DNA of 64,000 nt from the NCBI RefSeq assembly GCF_000829455.1, contig NZ_JXAK01000025.1:32281-96280 (forward strand). The letters are read 5' to 3'. Positions 10,966-23,303 of the stretch are shown here, piece after piece. Position 1 is the first letter of the stretch. Every line of letters starts with the position of its first letter. Made by a program: the position numbers and the translations under genes. This stretch comes from Gordoniibacillus kamchatkensis. Its GTDB lineage: Bacteria; Bacillota; Bacilli; Paenibacillales; NBRC-103111. Under the pieces are notes generated by a model. That model worked only from the letters and a program-made list of their open reading frames with translations. It was not told the DNA's origin and ran no database searches.

Positions 10966-11802
10966 ATGCCAACATGGCGCAAATCCCGCAGCGTGCTGCC
11001 CGGCTTCGGGCTGTCAATGGGTTACACGCTCGTTTATTTAAGTTTGCTGGTGTTAATTCCGCTGGCCGCGCTTTTCATCAAAGCGTCCGGCCTCGGCTGG
11101 GCGGCGTTCTGGCAGACGGTGACAGACGCTAGAGTTGTCGCTGCGTATAAGCTCAGCTTCGGCGCATCGCTTGCGGCCGCGCTCGTGAACGGCGTCTTCG
11201 GCTTTCTGGTCGCATGGGTGCTCGTGCGGTACACGTTTCCGGGCAAAAAGCTCGTCGACGCCATCGTCGATCTGCCGTTCGCGCTGCCGACCGCCGTCGC
11301 CGGCATCGCGCTGACGACGCTCTACGCCCAAAACGGCTGGATCGGCAAGCTGCTCGTGCCGCTCGGCATCAAATCGGCGTACTCGCCGCTCGGTATTATA
11401 ATCGCGCTGACGTTCATCGGCATCCCGTTCGTCGTCCGCACCGTGCAGCCTGTGCTGCAGGAGCTCGACCGCGAGACCGAGGAGGCGGCGGTAAGCCTCG
11501 GGGCATACCGGACGAGAACGTTCGTCAAGGTGCTGCTGCCGCAAGTGCTCCCGGCGCTCATCACGGGAATGGCGATGGCGTTCGCGCGGGCGATCGGCGA
11601 ATACGGCTCCGTCGTGTTCATTTCCGGCAATATGCCGTTCAAAACGGAGATCGCGCCGCTGCTCATCATGACGAAGCTGGAGCAGTTCGATTATGCCGGC
11701 GCGACGGCGATTGCCGCCGTCATGCTCATTGTTTCGTTCGTGCTGCTGCTCGTGACGAATGTGCTTCAGGCTCGCACGCAGCGCAAGCTGCTGGCGGGAT
11801 AG
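10966..11802 (+). CDS. cysT: sulfate ABC transporter permease CysT
   Basis: A 278-residue membrane protein with about six transmembrane helices, one of the two pore subunits of the sulfate/thiosulfate importer. The binding-protein-dependent transport loop that docks the ATPase is visible as [21 protein letters not shown] near residue 177, together with [17 protein letters not shown], a sulfate permease signature. AAGGAG lies eight bases before the ATG. It follows sbp by about 48 bases and is followed by cysW 12 bases after its stop. Confidence 0.93.
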   Translation: MPTWRKSRSVLPGFGLSMGYTLVYLSLLVLIPLAALFIKASGLGWAAFWQTVTDARVVAAYKLSFGASLAAALVNGVFGFLVAWVLVRYTFPGKKLVDAIVDLPFALPTAVAGIALTTLYAQNGWIGKLLVPLGIKSAYSPLGIIIALTFIGIPFVVRTVQPVLQELDRETEEAAVSLGAYRTRTFVKVLLPQVLPALITGMAMAFARAIGEYGSVVFISGNMPFKTEIAPLLIMTKLEQFDYAGATAIAAVMLIVSFVLLLVTNVLQARTQRKLLAG

Positions 11803-11814
11803 GAGGGAGTGCCA

Positions 11815-12726
11815 ATGGCTGGAGCCGTTCCGGCAGTTTCCGCCGCGCGCGGGCAGTGCGCTGCGGTTCATGCCGCCGATCATTTAACGGAACATGCGGC
11901 GGTCCGCTGGTTGCTGATCGGCATCGCGCTGCTGTTTCTCGGACTGTTTCTTATCCTGCCGCTCGTCACGGTGTTCGTCGAGGCGTTCCGCAAAGGCGCC
12001 GCCCTTTATTTCGCCGCTCTGCGCGAAAAAGAGGCGCTCGCTGCCATCCGCCTGACGCTGACGACGGCGGCCTTCGCCGTCCCCGCCAACCTGATCTTCG
12101 GCTTGGCGGCGGCATGGGCGGTCAGCAAATTCCGCTTCCGCGGCAAACAAGTGCTGCTTACGCTGATCGATTTGCCGTTCGCCGTTTCACCGGTCATTTC
12201 CGGCCTCGTATTCGTGCTGCTGTTCGGCGCCCGGGGCTGGTTCGGGCCATGGCTGTCCGAACACGATGTCAAAATCATATTCGCCTTGCCGGGCATCGTG
12301 CTGGCTACCGTTTTCGTCACGTTTCCGTTCGTCGCCCGCGAGCTTATCCCGCTCATGCAGGCGCAAGGCGTGCAGGAGGAAGAGGCGGCGGCGACGCTCG
12401 GAGCAAGCGGGTGGCGTATTTTCTGGAAAGTGACGCTGCCGAACATCAAGTGGGGGCTATTGTATGGCGTCATTTTATGCAATGCGAGAGCGATGGGGGA
12501 ATTCGGCGCCGTATCGGTCGTCTCCGGTCACGTGCGGGGCAAAACGAATACAATTCCGCTCCATGTGCAAATCTTGTATAACGAATACAAATTTACCGCC
12601 GCTTTCGCCGTCGCTTCGCTGCTCGTGCTGCTGGCAGCCGTTACGCTGGGAGTCAAATCGTTCATCGAGTGGAAGCATCATCAGTCCGCCCATACAGGGG
12701 CCGAAGAAAGCGGGGATCCGATATGA
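11815..12726 (+). CDS. cysW: sulfate ABC transporter permease CysW
   Basis: A 303-residue membrane protein, the partner permease of CysT. The start is set at ATG 11815, seven bases after GGAGGG; a GTG two codons earlier is in frame. The N-terminal 30 residues are soluble and Ala/His-rich, longer than usual. The coupling loop [22 protein letters not shown] and the CysW signature [18 protein letters not shown] are present. The stop overlaps the cysA start (ATGA). Confidence 0.93.
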   Translation: MAGAVPAVSAARGQCAAVHAADHLTEHAAVRWLLIGIALLFLGLFLILPLVTVFVEAFRKGAALYFAALREKEALAAIRLTLTTAAFAVPANLIFGLAAAWAVSKFRFRGKQVLLTLIDLPFAVSPVISGLVFVLLFGARGWFGPWLSEHDVKIIFALPGIVLATVFVTFPFVARELIPLMQAQGVQEEEAAATLGASGWRIFWKVTLPNIKWGLLYGVILCNARAMGEFGAVSVVSGHVRGKTNTIPLHVQILYNEYKFTAAFAVASLLVLLAAVTLGVKSFIEWKHHQSAHTGAEESGDPI

Positions 12727-13784
12727 GCCATATCGAGGTACGGGGCTTGACGAAAAGCTTCGGCGGCCATTTGGCGGCTGACGGCATCAGCTTTGCGATC
12801 GGAAAAGGCAGCCTCGTCGGGCTGCTCGGACCGAGCGGCGGCGGCAAAACGACTGTGCTGCGCATGCTGGCGGGGCTGGAGCGGCCGGATAGCGGAGATA
12901 TTACATTCGAGGGCGTGCGTGTTAACGATATTCCGCCGCAAAAGCGCGGTATCGGCCTTGTTTTTCAAAATTACGCCTTGTTCCGGCATATGAACGTGTT
13001 TGACAATATCGCGTTCGGGCTTACCGTGCAGAAACGAAGCAAAACGTACATTCGCGAGCGGGTGGGCGAGCTGCTCGAGCTGACCGGCCTCGCCGGGCTG
13101 GCCGAAAGACTGCCGAGCCAGCTGTCGGGCGGGCAGCGCCAGCGCGTCGCCTTCGCTCGCGCCCTGGCGCCGCAGCCGCAGCTGCTCTTGCTCGACGAAC
13201 CGTTTGCGGCGATCGACGCCAAAGTGCGTAAAGAGCTCCGCCTGTGGCTGCGCGATATGATCGACCGGGTCGGCATTACGACGCTGTTCGTTACGCATGA
13301 TCAGGAAGAAGCTGTTGAGGTGGCCGACGAGATTATGATCGTTAACCGCGGCCGGCTCGAGCAGAAAGGATCGCCGGAGCATATATACGGAACGCCGCAA
13401 ACGCCGTTCGTCGCCGGCTTTATCGGCGAATCGAGCCGGGTGGAGGCCGTTAGCGAGCTGCACGGGTTCGAGCATTGTCATGAAGGCGCGAAGGCGATCG
13501 TACGGCCGGAATTTATCGAAATCGGTTCGCCGCGCGAGCTGAGGCTGCCTTCGGCTTCCGGACAAGGCATCGTCAAAGCTGTGTTTTTCCGCGGTACGCA
13601 TTGGCAGGTCGAAGTGGAAGTCGGCACAAACCGTTTGTTCGGATATCGCGATTTGGAGCAGCCCGCGCTGCACCCTGGCGATGCGACGCACGTGCTGGTG
13701 CATCGGGCTTACCTGGTCTCCGGTGGCCAAGTCTCGGTTGTGGAAAATCGCTATAAAACGGATCCGATGCCGGTTCATATTTAA
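12723..13784 (+). CDS. cysA: sulfate ABC transporter ATP-binding protein CysA
   Basis: A 353-residue ATPase driving the CysTW channel. Walker [10 protein letters not shown] near residue 37, Q-loop VFQNYALF, signature LSGGQRQR, Walker [13 protein letters not shown] and H-loop [10 protein letters not shown] are all intact. The C-terminal regulatory domain has the RPEFIEI motif found in CysA proteins and further beta strands. It begins within the cysW stop codon, so it is translationally coupled. Together with sbp, cysT and cysW it makes a complete importer for inorganic sulfur. Confidence 0.93.
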   Translation: MSHIEVRGLTKSFGGHLAADGISFAIGKGSLVGLLGPSGGGKTTVLRMLAGLERPDSGDITFEGVRVNDIPPQKRGIGLVFQNYALFRHMNVFDNIAFGLTVQKRSKTYIRERVGELLELTGLAGLAERLPSQLSGGQRQRVAFARALAPQPQLLLLDEPFAAIDAKVRKELRLWLRDMIDRVGITTLFVTHDQEEAVEVADEIMIVNRGRLEQKGSPEHIYGTPQTPFVAGFIGESSRVEAVSELHGFEHCHEGAKAIVRPEFIEIGSPRELRLPSASGQGIVKAVFFRGTHWQVEVEVGTNRLFGYRDLEQPALHPGDATHVLVHRAYLVSGGQVSVVENRYKTDPMPVHI

Positions 13785-13828
13785 ATTGACATTCGCAAGT
13801 CAGCGTACGGATAAGGAGGGGACGCCAA

Positions 13829-14659
13829 ATGGAACATTCGATCACGATACGTACCGGCGTAAACGAGTTGGCCGCTACGCTGCATTATCCGACGGGCAGT
13901 GCGAGAGAAACCGCAGAGCGTTGCGGGCGGTGGCCCGTGCTCATCGTGTGCCACGGCTTTATCGGCAGCCGCATCGGCGTAAACCGTCTGTTTGTCAAAG
14001 CCGCCCGCCGCTTCAGCGCGCAAGGTTTTCTGACGCTTCGCTTCGATTACGGCGGCTGCGGCGAAAGTACAGGCGACTACGGGGCGGGAGGGCTCGACGC
14101 GCTCATCGACGAGACGCGCAGCGTGCTCGATTATGCGTGCAGCCTCGACTGCGTCGACTTGTCGCGCGTGACGCTGATTGGCCACAGCCTAGGCGGCGCC
14201 GTCGCGGCGCTGACGGCGGTACGCGATCACCGGGTCAAATCGCTCGCGCTCTGGTCCGCCGTCGCTCATCCGCATTACGACATCGTACGCATAGTCGGCA
14301 AGGAGCAATATGCGCGTGCGAAACCGGGTCAGCCCGTCGATCATCAAGGATACTTGCTGACGAGCGGTTTTTTCGATTCGATGGCGATGCAACACCCGCT
14401 TGAGCAGCTGCGCAAATTTACTGGCGACGTCTTGCTCGTCCATGGCAAGGCGGATGAATTCGTTCCGGTCGACTACGCGCCGCTTTACCGTCAGACGCTG
14501 TGGCAGCGCAATGGCGGTCAGTGCGACATGGTTCTCGTTGACGACGCGGACCATACGTATTCCAGCGACTCCGCTTGCCGCCACCTGCTGGAGACGACGG
14601 CGGATTGGCTTGCGGGCATGGAGAAAAGGAAACGGGACTGGAACGATTGGACGATATAA
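13829..14659 (+). CDS. alpha/beta hydrolase
   Basis: A 276-residue serine hydrolase of the YqkD/FrsA-like type. AAGGAGGGG precedes the ATG. The oxyanion-side motif is HGFIGSRIG, the nucleophile elbow is GHSLGGAVA (Ser near residue 121), the acid is probably Asp in HGKADEFVPV and the His is in DDADHTYSSD. Substrate unknown. It follows cysA by 44 bases on the same strand and is followed by yezD, so it may be read through from the sulfur operon. Confidence 0.85.
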   Translation: MEHSITIRTGVNELAATLHYPTGSARETAERCGRWPVLIVCHGFIGSRIGVNRLFVKAARRFSAQGFLTLRFDYGGCGESTGDYGAGGLDALIDETRSVLDYACSLDCVDLSRVTLIGHSLGGAVAALTAVRDHRVKSLALWSAVAHPHYDIVRIVGKEQYARAKPGQPVDHQGYLLTSGFFDSMAMQHPLEQLRKFTGDVLLVHGKADEFVPVDYAPLYRQTLWQRNGGQCDMVLVDDADHTYSSDSACRHLLETTADWLAGMEKRKRDWNDWTI

Positions 14660-14699
14660 AGATAAGGCGGCGAAACGATAACGATCGGAGGAGATTGTC

Positions 14700-14906
14700 A
14701 TGCCGAAACGGCTTCTGGTTGACGAAGTTTGGCTCGAACGCATTGCCGGCAGCTTGAACGGATTGGAATACGGCACGGTGCAAATCGTCGTGCACGACGG
14801 CACGATCATGCAAATCGACCGGACCGAGCGGAGAAGATTCGAACTGCACAGCACGGCCCGGATTGCCGATTTGCCGGCCGCGGAAGGGCGGCGGAAGAGC
14901 AAATAG
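14700..14906 (+). CDS. yezD: YezD family protein (DUF2292)
   Basis: A 68-residue protein of the DUF2292/YezD family. The conserved core is ALRGLQYG-like, here LNGLEYGTVQIVVHDG, followed by the invariant-looking QIDRTERRRF. The function is unknown, but YezD genes commonly sit next to sulfur assimilation genes, and this one ends the sulfate transporter transcription unit. CGGAGGAG precedes the ATG. A terminator follows. Confidence 0.85.
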   Translation: MPKRLLVDEVWLERIAGSLNGLEYGTVQIVVHDGTIMQIDRTERRRFELHSTARIADLPAAEGRRKSK

Positions 14907-14939
14907 CGCCAAGTATGATCAAGCAAGCGTAACCGCAGC

Positions 14940-14977
14940 GAAGCCCTCGTCACACTTATGACGAGGGCTTCATTTTG
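14940..14977 (+). terminator. terminator between yezD and the convergent stalk-domain gene
   Basis: Perfect arms GAAGCCCTCGTC and GACGAGGGCTTC with an 8-base loop and ATTTT tail. Confidence 0.85.
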
Positions 14978-14980
14978 CCT

Positions 14981-15724
14981 TCATTCGACGTTCATTTCTT
15001 GCTTTTGCAGCTTATGGATGGCGTCGTTCGTATGGAGCAGATTTTGCAAGGAAAGGCGAGTGGAATTCAATAGCGCTGTCGGCAGGCTGTTCGCTATAAC
15101 CGATGCACCGTTCTGCTGTTTGAACTGCATAAGGTTTTTGGTTTGGGTCAGCTGGTCAATCACTTTTTGTTCGCTTGCCATAATATCGAAGATTGTCTGC
15201 TTGTCCTTCACCTTTTCCTGCACCTTCAGCGCCATTTGAAACGATTCGTTGTACGTATCGGACAGCTTTTTCAGGTCCAGGTCAAGCAAAGACGTGTTCG
15301 TAGTGGAGTCGTCCTGCGCAGCAATTTGCTGCAGCTCTTGTGCAAACATGACCATCGCCGTATCCGTATCCTTCAGCCACTGGTACGCGTTCATCAGCAG
15401 CTCGCGCTCCTGTGCGGCGGCGTCAGGCTGCGCCGGCTGCTGCTGTGGCGGCTGCGCGGTGTTCCCGCTGTTCGGCATCGTGACGTTCACGGTATACGTG
15501 TCCTGGTTCCAGGCGACATCGGCGCCGAGCTGGCGGAGCAAATAAACCGGCACGACGGTGCGGCCTTTGTAGATCGTGGCCGGGACGTCTTCGACTTTCA
15601 GCTCTTTGCCGGCAGTCTGCACTTTGACGATCGGATTGCCTTCAAAATCGCCGTTCACGCTGGCCGCGCCTGCAACACCGAACGTAAGCGAAAACAGCAG
15701 AACGATCAATGCGAATTTTTTCAT
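14981..15724 (-). CDS. stalk domain-containing secreted protein
   Basis: A 247-residue exported protein. A signal peptide (MKKFALIVLLFSLTFGVAGA) is followed by one copper-amine-oxidase N-terminal-like stalk domain, with the signature GRTVVPVYLLRQLGADVAW and YTVNVTM. A Gln/Pro-rich linker and a long helical region without obvious catalytic residues complete it. Stalk domains are abundant in Paenibacillaceae envelope proteins, but the role here is unknown. It converges on yezD and has its own upstream region of about 65 bases; a TAGAAT hexamer there may be its -10. Confidence 0.8.
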   Translation of the reverse strand: MKKFALIVLLFSLTFGVAGAASVNGDFEGNPIVKVQTAGKELKVEDVPATIYKGRTVVPVYLLRQLGADVAWNQDTYTVNVTMPNSGNTAQPPQQQPAQPDAAAQERELLMNAYQWLKDTDTAMVMFAQELQQIAAQDDSTTNTSLLDLDLKKLSDTYNESFQMALKVQEKVKDKQTIFDIMASEQKVIDQLTQTKNLMQFKQQNGASVIANSLPTALLNSTRLSLQNLLHTNDAIHKLQKQEMNVE

Positions 15725-15788
15725 TGGAATCTCTCATCTCCTTATCGTAAAAATGCTGGCATTCTCTAATTCTACCAATTCAAGCGGC

Positions 15789-15831
15789 AAAAATGAAGCC
15801 TCACACCGCTAAGCGGCGCGAGGCTTCATTC
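15789..15831 (-). terminator. terminator of the fadR-etfBA operon
   Basis: AATGAAGCCTC and GAGGCTTCATT arms with an inner CCGCT/AGCGG pairing. Read on the minus strand it ends in ATTTTTG just after etfA. Confidence 0.8.
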
Positions 15832-15843
15832 AGAAAGGCAGCG

Positions 15844-16812
15844 TTACAACAGTTTGCGGAATTCCTCGGTCAAGAGCGGCACGACCTCGAACAAGTCGCC
15901 GACGATGCCGTAGTCGGCTACTTTGAAGATCGGCGCCTCCGGATCTTTGTTGATGGCGACGATGACGCGCGACGAGCTCATCCCGGCCAAGTGCTGGATC
16001 GCGCCGCTGATGCCGCAGGCGATGTACAGCTCCGGCGTGACGACTTTGCCGGTTTGGCCGATTTGCAGCGCGTAGTCGCAGTAGCCGGCGTCGCAGGCGC
16101 CGCGGGAAGCGCCGACCGCGCCGCCGAGCACAGCGGCCAGCGCTTCGAGCGGCTTGAAGCCGTCGGCGCTTTTTACGCCGCGCCCGCCGGAGACGATGAT
16201 TTTGGCCTCGGCTAAATCGATTTTGCCCGACATTTTTTTCACGACGTCTTTCACGACGGAACGGAGGGAGGGTGCAGGGTAATCGACGGTGACGGTTTCG
16301 CATGGGGAACCGTCGGCCTCGATAGCTTTAATGTTGTTGGGACGAACGGTCACCACCCACGGGCCTCGCTCGAACGTTTTTTTCTCGAACGCTTTGCCCG
16401 CATATAACGGGCGGGTAAAGACGACGCGATCCCCTTTGCGCTCGATAGCCGTAACATCGGAAATTTGGCCGGCGTCAAGAGCGGCGGCAACAGCCGGAGC
16501 CAGGTCGCGCCCGATAGCGGTGTGGCCCAAGTAGACGGCATCCGGAGGCACATGCTCGAACACTTTGCGCAAGGCGGCGAGGTACGCGTCCGGCCGGTAC
16601 GCTTCGAGTGCGGGGTGATCTACGACGTATACGGTGCTTACGCCGGCTGCGGCGAGCTCGCCGGCAAACGCCGATACGCCGGAGCCGAGCAGGACGGCGG
16701 CGATCCGGTCGTCCGGCTGCGCCGAGAGGGAGGCGGCTGCCGCCGTTTCCAAAGACACCTGGCGCAGCTTGCCGCCGCGCGTTTCCGCTACTACAACGAA
16801 AGTTTGGCTCAT
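15844..16812 (-). CDS. etfA: electron transfer flavoprotein subunit alpha
   Basis: A 322-residue FAD-binding subunit of ETF, which carries electrons from acyl-CoA dehydrogenases to the membrane oxidoreductase. The C-terminal FAD domain is intact, with [54 protein letters not shown] and [12 protein letters not shown]. The start follows GAGGAG and lies 18 bases after etfB. The operon order fadR-etfB-etfA resembles the Bacillus fatty-acid degradation operon. Confidence 0.95.
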   Translation of the reverse strand: MSQTFVVVAETRGGKLRQVSLETAAAASLSAQPDDRIAAVLLGSGVSAFAGELAAAGVSTVYVVDHPALEAYRPDAYLAALRKVFEHVPPDAVYLGHTAIGRDLAPAVAAALDAGQISDVTAIERKGDRVVFTRPLYAGKAFEKKTFERGPWVVTVRPNNIKAIEADGSPCETVTVDYPAPSLRSVVKDVVKKMSGKIDLAEAKIIVSGGRGVKSADGFKPLEALAAVLGGAVGASRGACDAGYCDYALQIGQTGKVVTPELYIACGISGAIQHLAGMSSSRVIVAINKDPEAPIFKVADYGIVGDLFEVVPLLTEEFRKLL

Positions 16813-16830
16813 CGTCGCACGCTCCTCCTC

Positions 16831-17601
16831 TTAAATGACTTTCGCTTCGCTGCGCAGCAGCTGCACGAGCTCCGTTGCCTGGGACGCGATGTCGCCCTTC
16901 AGCACTTTGCCCGACAGGCGCTGCGGCGGCAGAGACAGGGAAACGCGGCTTACCGCAGGCTGCACGTCGGCGCCGGAAAGCCCAAGATCGCTTAACGCTA
17001 GCTGCGCAAACGGCTTTTTCTTCGCTTTCATAATGCCCTGCAGCGATGGGTAGCGCGGCTCGTTCAACCCTTGCTGGGCGGTGAACAGGGCGGGGAGCGG
17101 CGTTTCGACGATTTCGACGTCGCCTTCCGCGTCGCGATGCGCAGTCGCCGAGCCGCCGCTGAGCTCCAGCTTCGTAACCGACGATACGTGCGGAATGCCG
17201 AGCAGCTGCGCAAGCCGGACCGCCACTTGGCCGGCACCGTTGTCGACGGAGAAGTTGCCTCCCAAGATGAGGTCGTAGCTCCGCTGCCCGGCATATGCGG
17301 CGAGCACGCGCGAGATGGCCGACTCGTCTGCGGCCGCAAGACTGTCGTCACTGATGAGCACCGCCTCGTCGGCGCCCATGGCAAGCGCCGTGCGCAGCGC
17401 CTCCGCCGCCCGTTCCGGACCGACGGACACGACCGTCACTTTGCCGCCAAGTTCGTCGCGAATTTGGATCGCTTGCTCGATGGCATATTCGTCATAAGGG
17501 TTCACAACGAACTTGACACCGTCTTCGGACACGGCACCGTCCTGAAGGACGATTTTCTCCTCCGTATCGAACGTCTGCTTCACGAGCACGATAATGTCCA
17601 T
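16831..17601 (-). CDS. etfB: electron transfer flavoprotein subunit beta
   Basis: A 256-residue partner of EtfA. The N-terminus IIVLVKQTFDTEEKI, the motif VVNPYDEYAIEQAIQIRD and the AMP-binding-side stretch GGNFSVDNGAGQVAVRLAQL identify it. GGGAG precedes the ATG by eight bases. It lies 29 bases after fadR and so should share FadR control with etfA. Confidence 0.95.
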   Translation of the reverse strand: MDIIVLVKQTFDTEEKIVLQDGAVSEDGVKFVVNPYDEYAIEQAIQIRDELGGKVTVVSVGPERAAEALRTALAMGADEAVLISDDSLAAADESAISRVLAAYAGQRSYDLILGGNFSVDNGAGQVAVRLAQLLGIPHVSSVTKLELSGGSATAHRDAEGDVEIVETPLPALFTAQQGLNEPRYPSLQGIMKAKKKPFAQLALSDLGLSGADVQPAVSRVSLSLPPQRLSGKVLKGDIASQATELVQLLRSEAKVI

Positions 17602-17630
17602 ACGTTCCAGCTCCCTTTATGAAGAAGTGG

Positions 17631-18215
17631 TTAGTTGCCGATGCCTTGCAGAAAAAATTTCAACGTGCTGTCAACTTGCGCCGAAAGCGAATATTTACGC
17701 CCGGAAATGAGCCACGAGGTCACGACCTCGTCCATGGCGCCGAACAGCAGCAGCCGTGTCAGCTTGACGTCGAGATCGGCCCGGAACACGTTCTGTTCGA
17801 TGCCTTTCAGCAGCAAATCCTCGATCAATTTAATATATGGCTTGACGGCTTCTCCAATTTCTTTGCGCAGCTCCAGATCGCTTTGGCGCAGCTCGATCTG
17901 GGTCACATAGGCGAGAGCGACGTTCGCCTCCAGCTCGCTGTAGTGAATCGTGCAGACGCGGCGCAGCGCTTCGCGGGCGTCGGTAACGTTTTCGATGCCG
18001 GAAGTGAATTTCTCGATCAGTTCGCCGAGCTTGCTTCGGAACAGTTCGATCAAAATATCTTCCTTGCGCTTGAAATACAGGTAGATCGTGCCGTCGGCGA
18101 CGCCGGCTGCGCGGGCGATTTTCGACACCTGGCTGCGGTGAAATCCGTGCTCCGCAAACACTTGCAGAGCTCCTTCGAGAATGGCTTCGTATTTTTCATT
18201 TTTTCTACTTGTCAA
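17631..18215 (-). CDS. fadR: TetR family fatty-acid degradation repressor FadR
   Basis: A 194-residue TetR-type repressor. The helix-turn-helix GFHRSQVSKIARAAGVADG and the following TIYLYFKRKEDIL closely match Bacillus FadR, as does IELRQSDLELRKEIGE in the acyl-CoA-binding domain. The frame is open to an ATG at 18263, but that would place the operator inside the gene. The TTG at 18215, six bases after GGGGTGA, gives a normal FadR N-terminus. Bacillus FadR leaves DNA when it binds long-chain acyl-CoA, and the operator just upstream implies autoregulation. Confidence 0.92.
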   Translation of the reverse strand: MTSRKNEKYEAILEGALQVFAEHGFHRSQVSKIARAAGVADGTIYLYFKRKEDILIELFRSKLGELIEKFTSGIENVTDAREALRRVCTIHYSELEANVALAYVTQIELRQSDLELRKEIGEAVKPYIKLIEDLLLKGIEQNVFRADLDVKLTRLLLFGAMDEVVTSWLISGRKYSLSAQVDSTLKFFLQGIGN

Positions 18216-18248
18216 AGCGATCACCCCGGTGTAGAATACGGTTACAAG

Positions 18249-18266
18249 TGAATGAATACTCATTCA
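18249..18266. promoter_or_regulatory. FadR operator
   Basis: TGAATGAATACTCATTCA is an almost perfect palindrome that matches the Bacillus FadR box TGAATGAnTAnTCATTCA. It lies just downstream of the predicted fadR start point, so bound repressor would block fadR-etfBA transcription. It may also affect the divergent fadF side. Confidence 0.9.
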
Positions 18267-18280
18267 TTTTTCTTAGCTCT

Positions 18281-18309
18281 ATCATAGGCCACAGCCTTCG
18301 CGATGTCAA
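18281..18309 (-). promoter_or_regulatory. fadR promoter (sigma-A)
   Basis: On the minus strand TTGACA (18304-18309) and TATGAT (18281-18286) are separated by exactly 17 bases. The FadR operator follows within about ten bases of the expected start point. Confidence 0.85.
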
Positions 18310-18383
18310 TGCCAGGTTTGACAGCGGCAGCGGGAACGAAGCGACTAACATGATTTCGGCAAGGCGGGCATAGGAGAGAGTAG

Positions 18384-18527
18384 ATGGCTGCAGAGACGTC
18401 AACTAAAGCGGCAATGCAGGGCAACCAGGCGGAAACTATGAAAAGCCGTTTTGTAAGCGCTTCAAAAGCTTGTCCCGACCGCGGCGCAAACGGCCGGTCG
18501 CGCGTCGGACTTCATTCGCGACCATGA
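18384..18527 (+). CDS. possible 47-aa leader or small protein before fadF
   Basis: A short open frame with TAGGAGAG five bases before its ATG and a stop 25 bases before fadF. The sequence (MAAETSTKAAMQGNQAETMK...) is of low complexity and no family is recognised. The ribosome site is the only support. Confidence 0.22.
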   Translation: MAAETSTKAAMQGNQAETMKSRFVSASKACPDRGANGRSRVGLHSRP

Positions 18528-18552
18528 ACGCAACTTGAAGGAGATGGGGCAC

Positions 18553-20702
18553 GTGGCAGGTCAGGCGATTCAATTCGTACTGTTTTTGGCCGCAGTCGGC
18601 TGCGGCGCTTATTTGTTCTGGCAAGCCGTCTATCGCCGCTGCTTGTACGTGAAGCTCGGCAAGCAGGCCGACTTGAAAAAGGAGGCGCGGGACCGGCTGC
18701 GAACGTTTCTCGTGCAGGTGTTCGGGCAGACGAAGCTGCTCAAGGACAAAAAAAGCGGCATCATGCATATCGTCATTTTTTACGGCTTCATTATCGTCCA
18801 GTTCGGCGCGCTCGACCTGATCCTGAAAGGACTAATCGGCCGCGGCTTGCCGCTGCCGGGGTACGCCTGGTTCGGGCTGTCGCAGGAAATCGCCGTTACG
18901 CTCGTGCTGCTGGCGATGGCTTACGCGACGTACCGCCGTTACGGCGAGAAGCTGAAGCGGCTAAAGCGCGGCTGGAAGCCGAGCGTCGTCGTCTTGTTCA
19001 TCTGGGGCTTGATGCTGTCCGTGCTGGTTGCGATCGCTTTCGAGCGGGTGCGGGACGCTCGCCGGCATCGCCTCTCGCTCCGGTATCGTCACTGCTGGCC
19101 TCGGCATTTGGCGGCATGGGCGAGACGGCGGCCGCGGTTGGCTTTCTCGTCGCGTGGTGGTGCCATCTTCTCATTTTGCTGGCGTTCGCGGTGTACGTGC
19201 CGCAATCGAAACATTTTCACATCATTACGGCTCCGCTCAACATTTTGCTGAAGCGCACGGAACCGCACGGCCGGCTGCGCAAGCTCGATCTCGAGGACGA
19301 AAACGCGGACAGCTTCGGCGCCGGCAAAATCGAGGATTTCACGCAGAAGCAGCTGCTCGACCTGTACGCCTGCGTCGAATGCGGGCGCTGCACGAACGTG
19401 TGTCCGGCCGCAAACACCGGCAAAATGCTGTCGCCGATGCATCTGATCACGAAGCTCCGCGATCATTTGACGGAGAAGGGGGCGGCGATCACATCCAAAT
19501 CCCCGTGGGTGCCGGCCTTCGCGTTCGGTGGCAGCGGCGGGATGCCGTCGGCGCATACGGCTGTGGAGCTGAGCGAGCCGCTTGGCGCTTGGCGCGGCGT
19601 AGGTGTCACCGACATCGGCCCGACGCTGCAGGCGCAAAAGCTGGCGTGGACGATCGCCGCCAAACCGGCGACCGAAGTCGAGCTTGTCGGCGAGGTGATG
19701 ACGGAGGATGAGCTGTGGTCGTGCACGACGTGCCGCAACTGCGAGGACCAGTGCCCGGTCGGCAACGAACACGTCGACAAAATCGTCGACATGCGCCGCT
19801 ATCTCGTGCTGACGCAAGGCAGCATGCCACCGGGCGGGCAGAGAGCGCTGCAAAACATCGAGCGGCAAGGCAATCCGTGGGGCATTTCCAGAAGCGACCG
19901 CACCAAATGGGTGAGCGAAGCTGCCGAGGCTGGCGGGCTGAAGGTGCCGACGGTGAAGGAGAACCCGGACTTCGAATACTTGTTATTTGTCGGCTCGATG
20001 GGTTCGTACGACAACCGCTCGCGCAAAGTGACGCGCGCGTTCGTGCGGCTATTGAACGAAGCGGGCGTAAACTTCGCCATTCTCGGCAATGAGGAGAAAA
20101 ACTCCGGCGATACGCCGCGCCGCCTAGGCAACGAATTTTTGTTCCAGCAGCTGGCCGGCGAAAACATCGCGACGTTCGAGAAGTATCGGGTAAAGCGCAT
20201 CGTTACGGCATGCCCGCATACGTATAACACGCTAAAAAACGAATACCCGGAGTTCGGCCTCGAAGCGGAAGTGCTGCATCACACCGAACTGCTCGCCCGG
20301 CTCGTCAAAGAAGGGCGCCTCAAGCCCGTCCATGAAGTGCGCGAACGAATTACGTATCACGACTCCTGCTACCTCGGCAGGTACAACGGCGTTTACGACC
20401 AGCCCCGCGATGTCCTGCGCGCCATCCCTGGCGCAGAGCTGGTGGAGATGGAGCGCTCCCGCGACAACGGGATGTGCTGCGGCGCCGGCGGCGGCATGAT
20501 GTGGATGGAGGAGACGGCCGGCAAGCGCGTCAATCTCGCCCGCACCGAGCAGGCGCTCGCCGTGAAGCCGACCGTCATCTCCTCGGCATGTCCGTACTGC
20601 CTCACGATGATGGAAGACGGCACAAAGCTGAAGGAAGTCGAGACGCAAGTGAAAGCCCGCGATGTCGCCGAGCTGCTTGAACAATCCGTCTTCGGTGTCT
20701 AG
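18553..20702 (+). pseudogene. fadF: FadF-like membrane Fe-S oxidoreductase (YwjF family), frameshifted
   Basis: Likely electron acceptor for ETF in beta-oxidation: a membrane-anchored heterodisulfide-reductase-like protein that would pass electrons to quinone. The N-terminal part (from GTG 18553 after AAGGAG) holds several transmembrane helices and VFGQTKLLKDKKSGIMH. The second part has two 4Fe-4S motifs (CVECGRCTNVCP, CTTCRNCEDQCP) and two Cys-rich CCG-type domains (SCYLGRYN, CCGAGGG). Continuity breaks between about 19035 and 19065, where reading must move to the -1 frame (RSPASPLAPVSSLL). One missing base would restore a protein of about 715 residues. In Bacillus ywjF is a FadR target, consistent with this position. 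Confidence 0.85.
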
Positions 20703-20895
20703 CCACTCTTTACCGGGGGGGCTGTCAATACCAAAGGCATCTTTATCCGAAACGTTTTTCGGCGCAAACCGCCCCTGACCAGGCCCAGCCCCAAGGTTCA
20801 TAGCCGTTCCGGCCGGCCGGCCGACCCAGCATGAAGCCGCTCCGAACCGGTTCGCCGAACGATAACGAAAAGCCCAGATAAGGAGGACGTTCCTC

Positions 20896-23292
<2,397 letters not shown>

Positions 23293-23303
23293 CTTGTAAA
23301 AGG

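Noticed and set aside
11214..12581. 455-codon plus-strand open frame overlapping cysT and cysW
   Set aside because: Arg/Ala-rich shadow in another frame of two evident permease genes.
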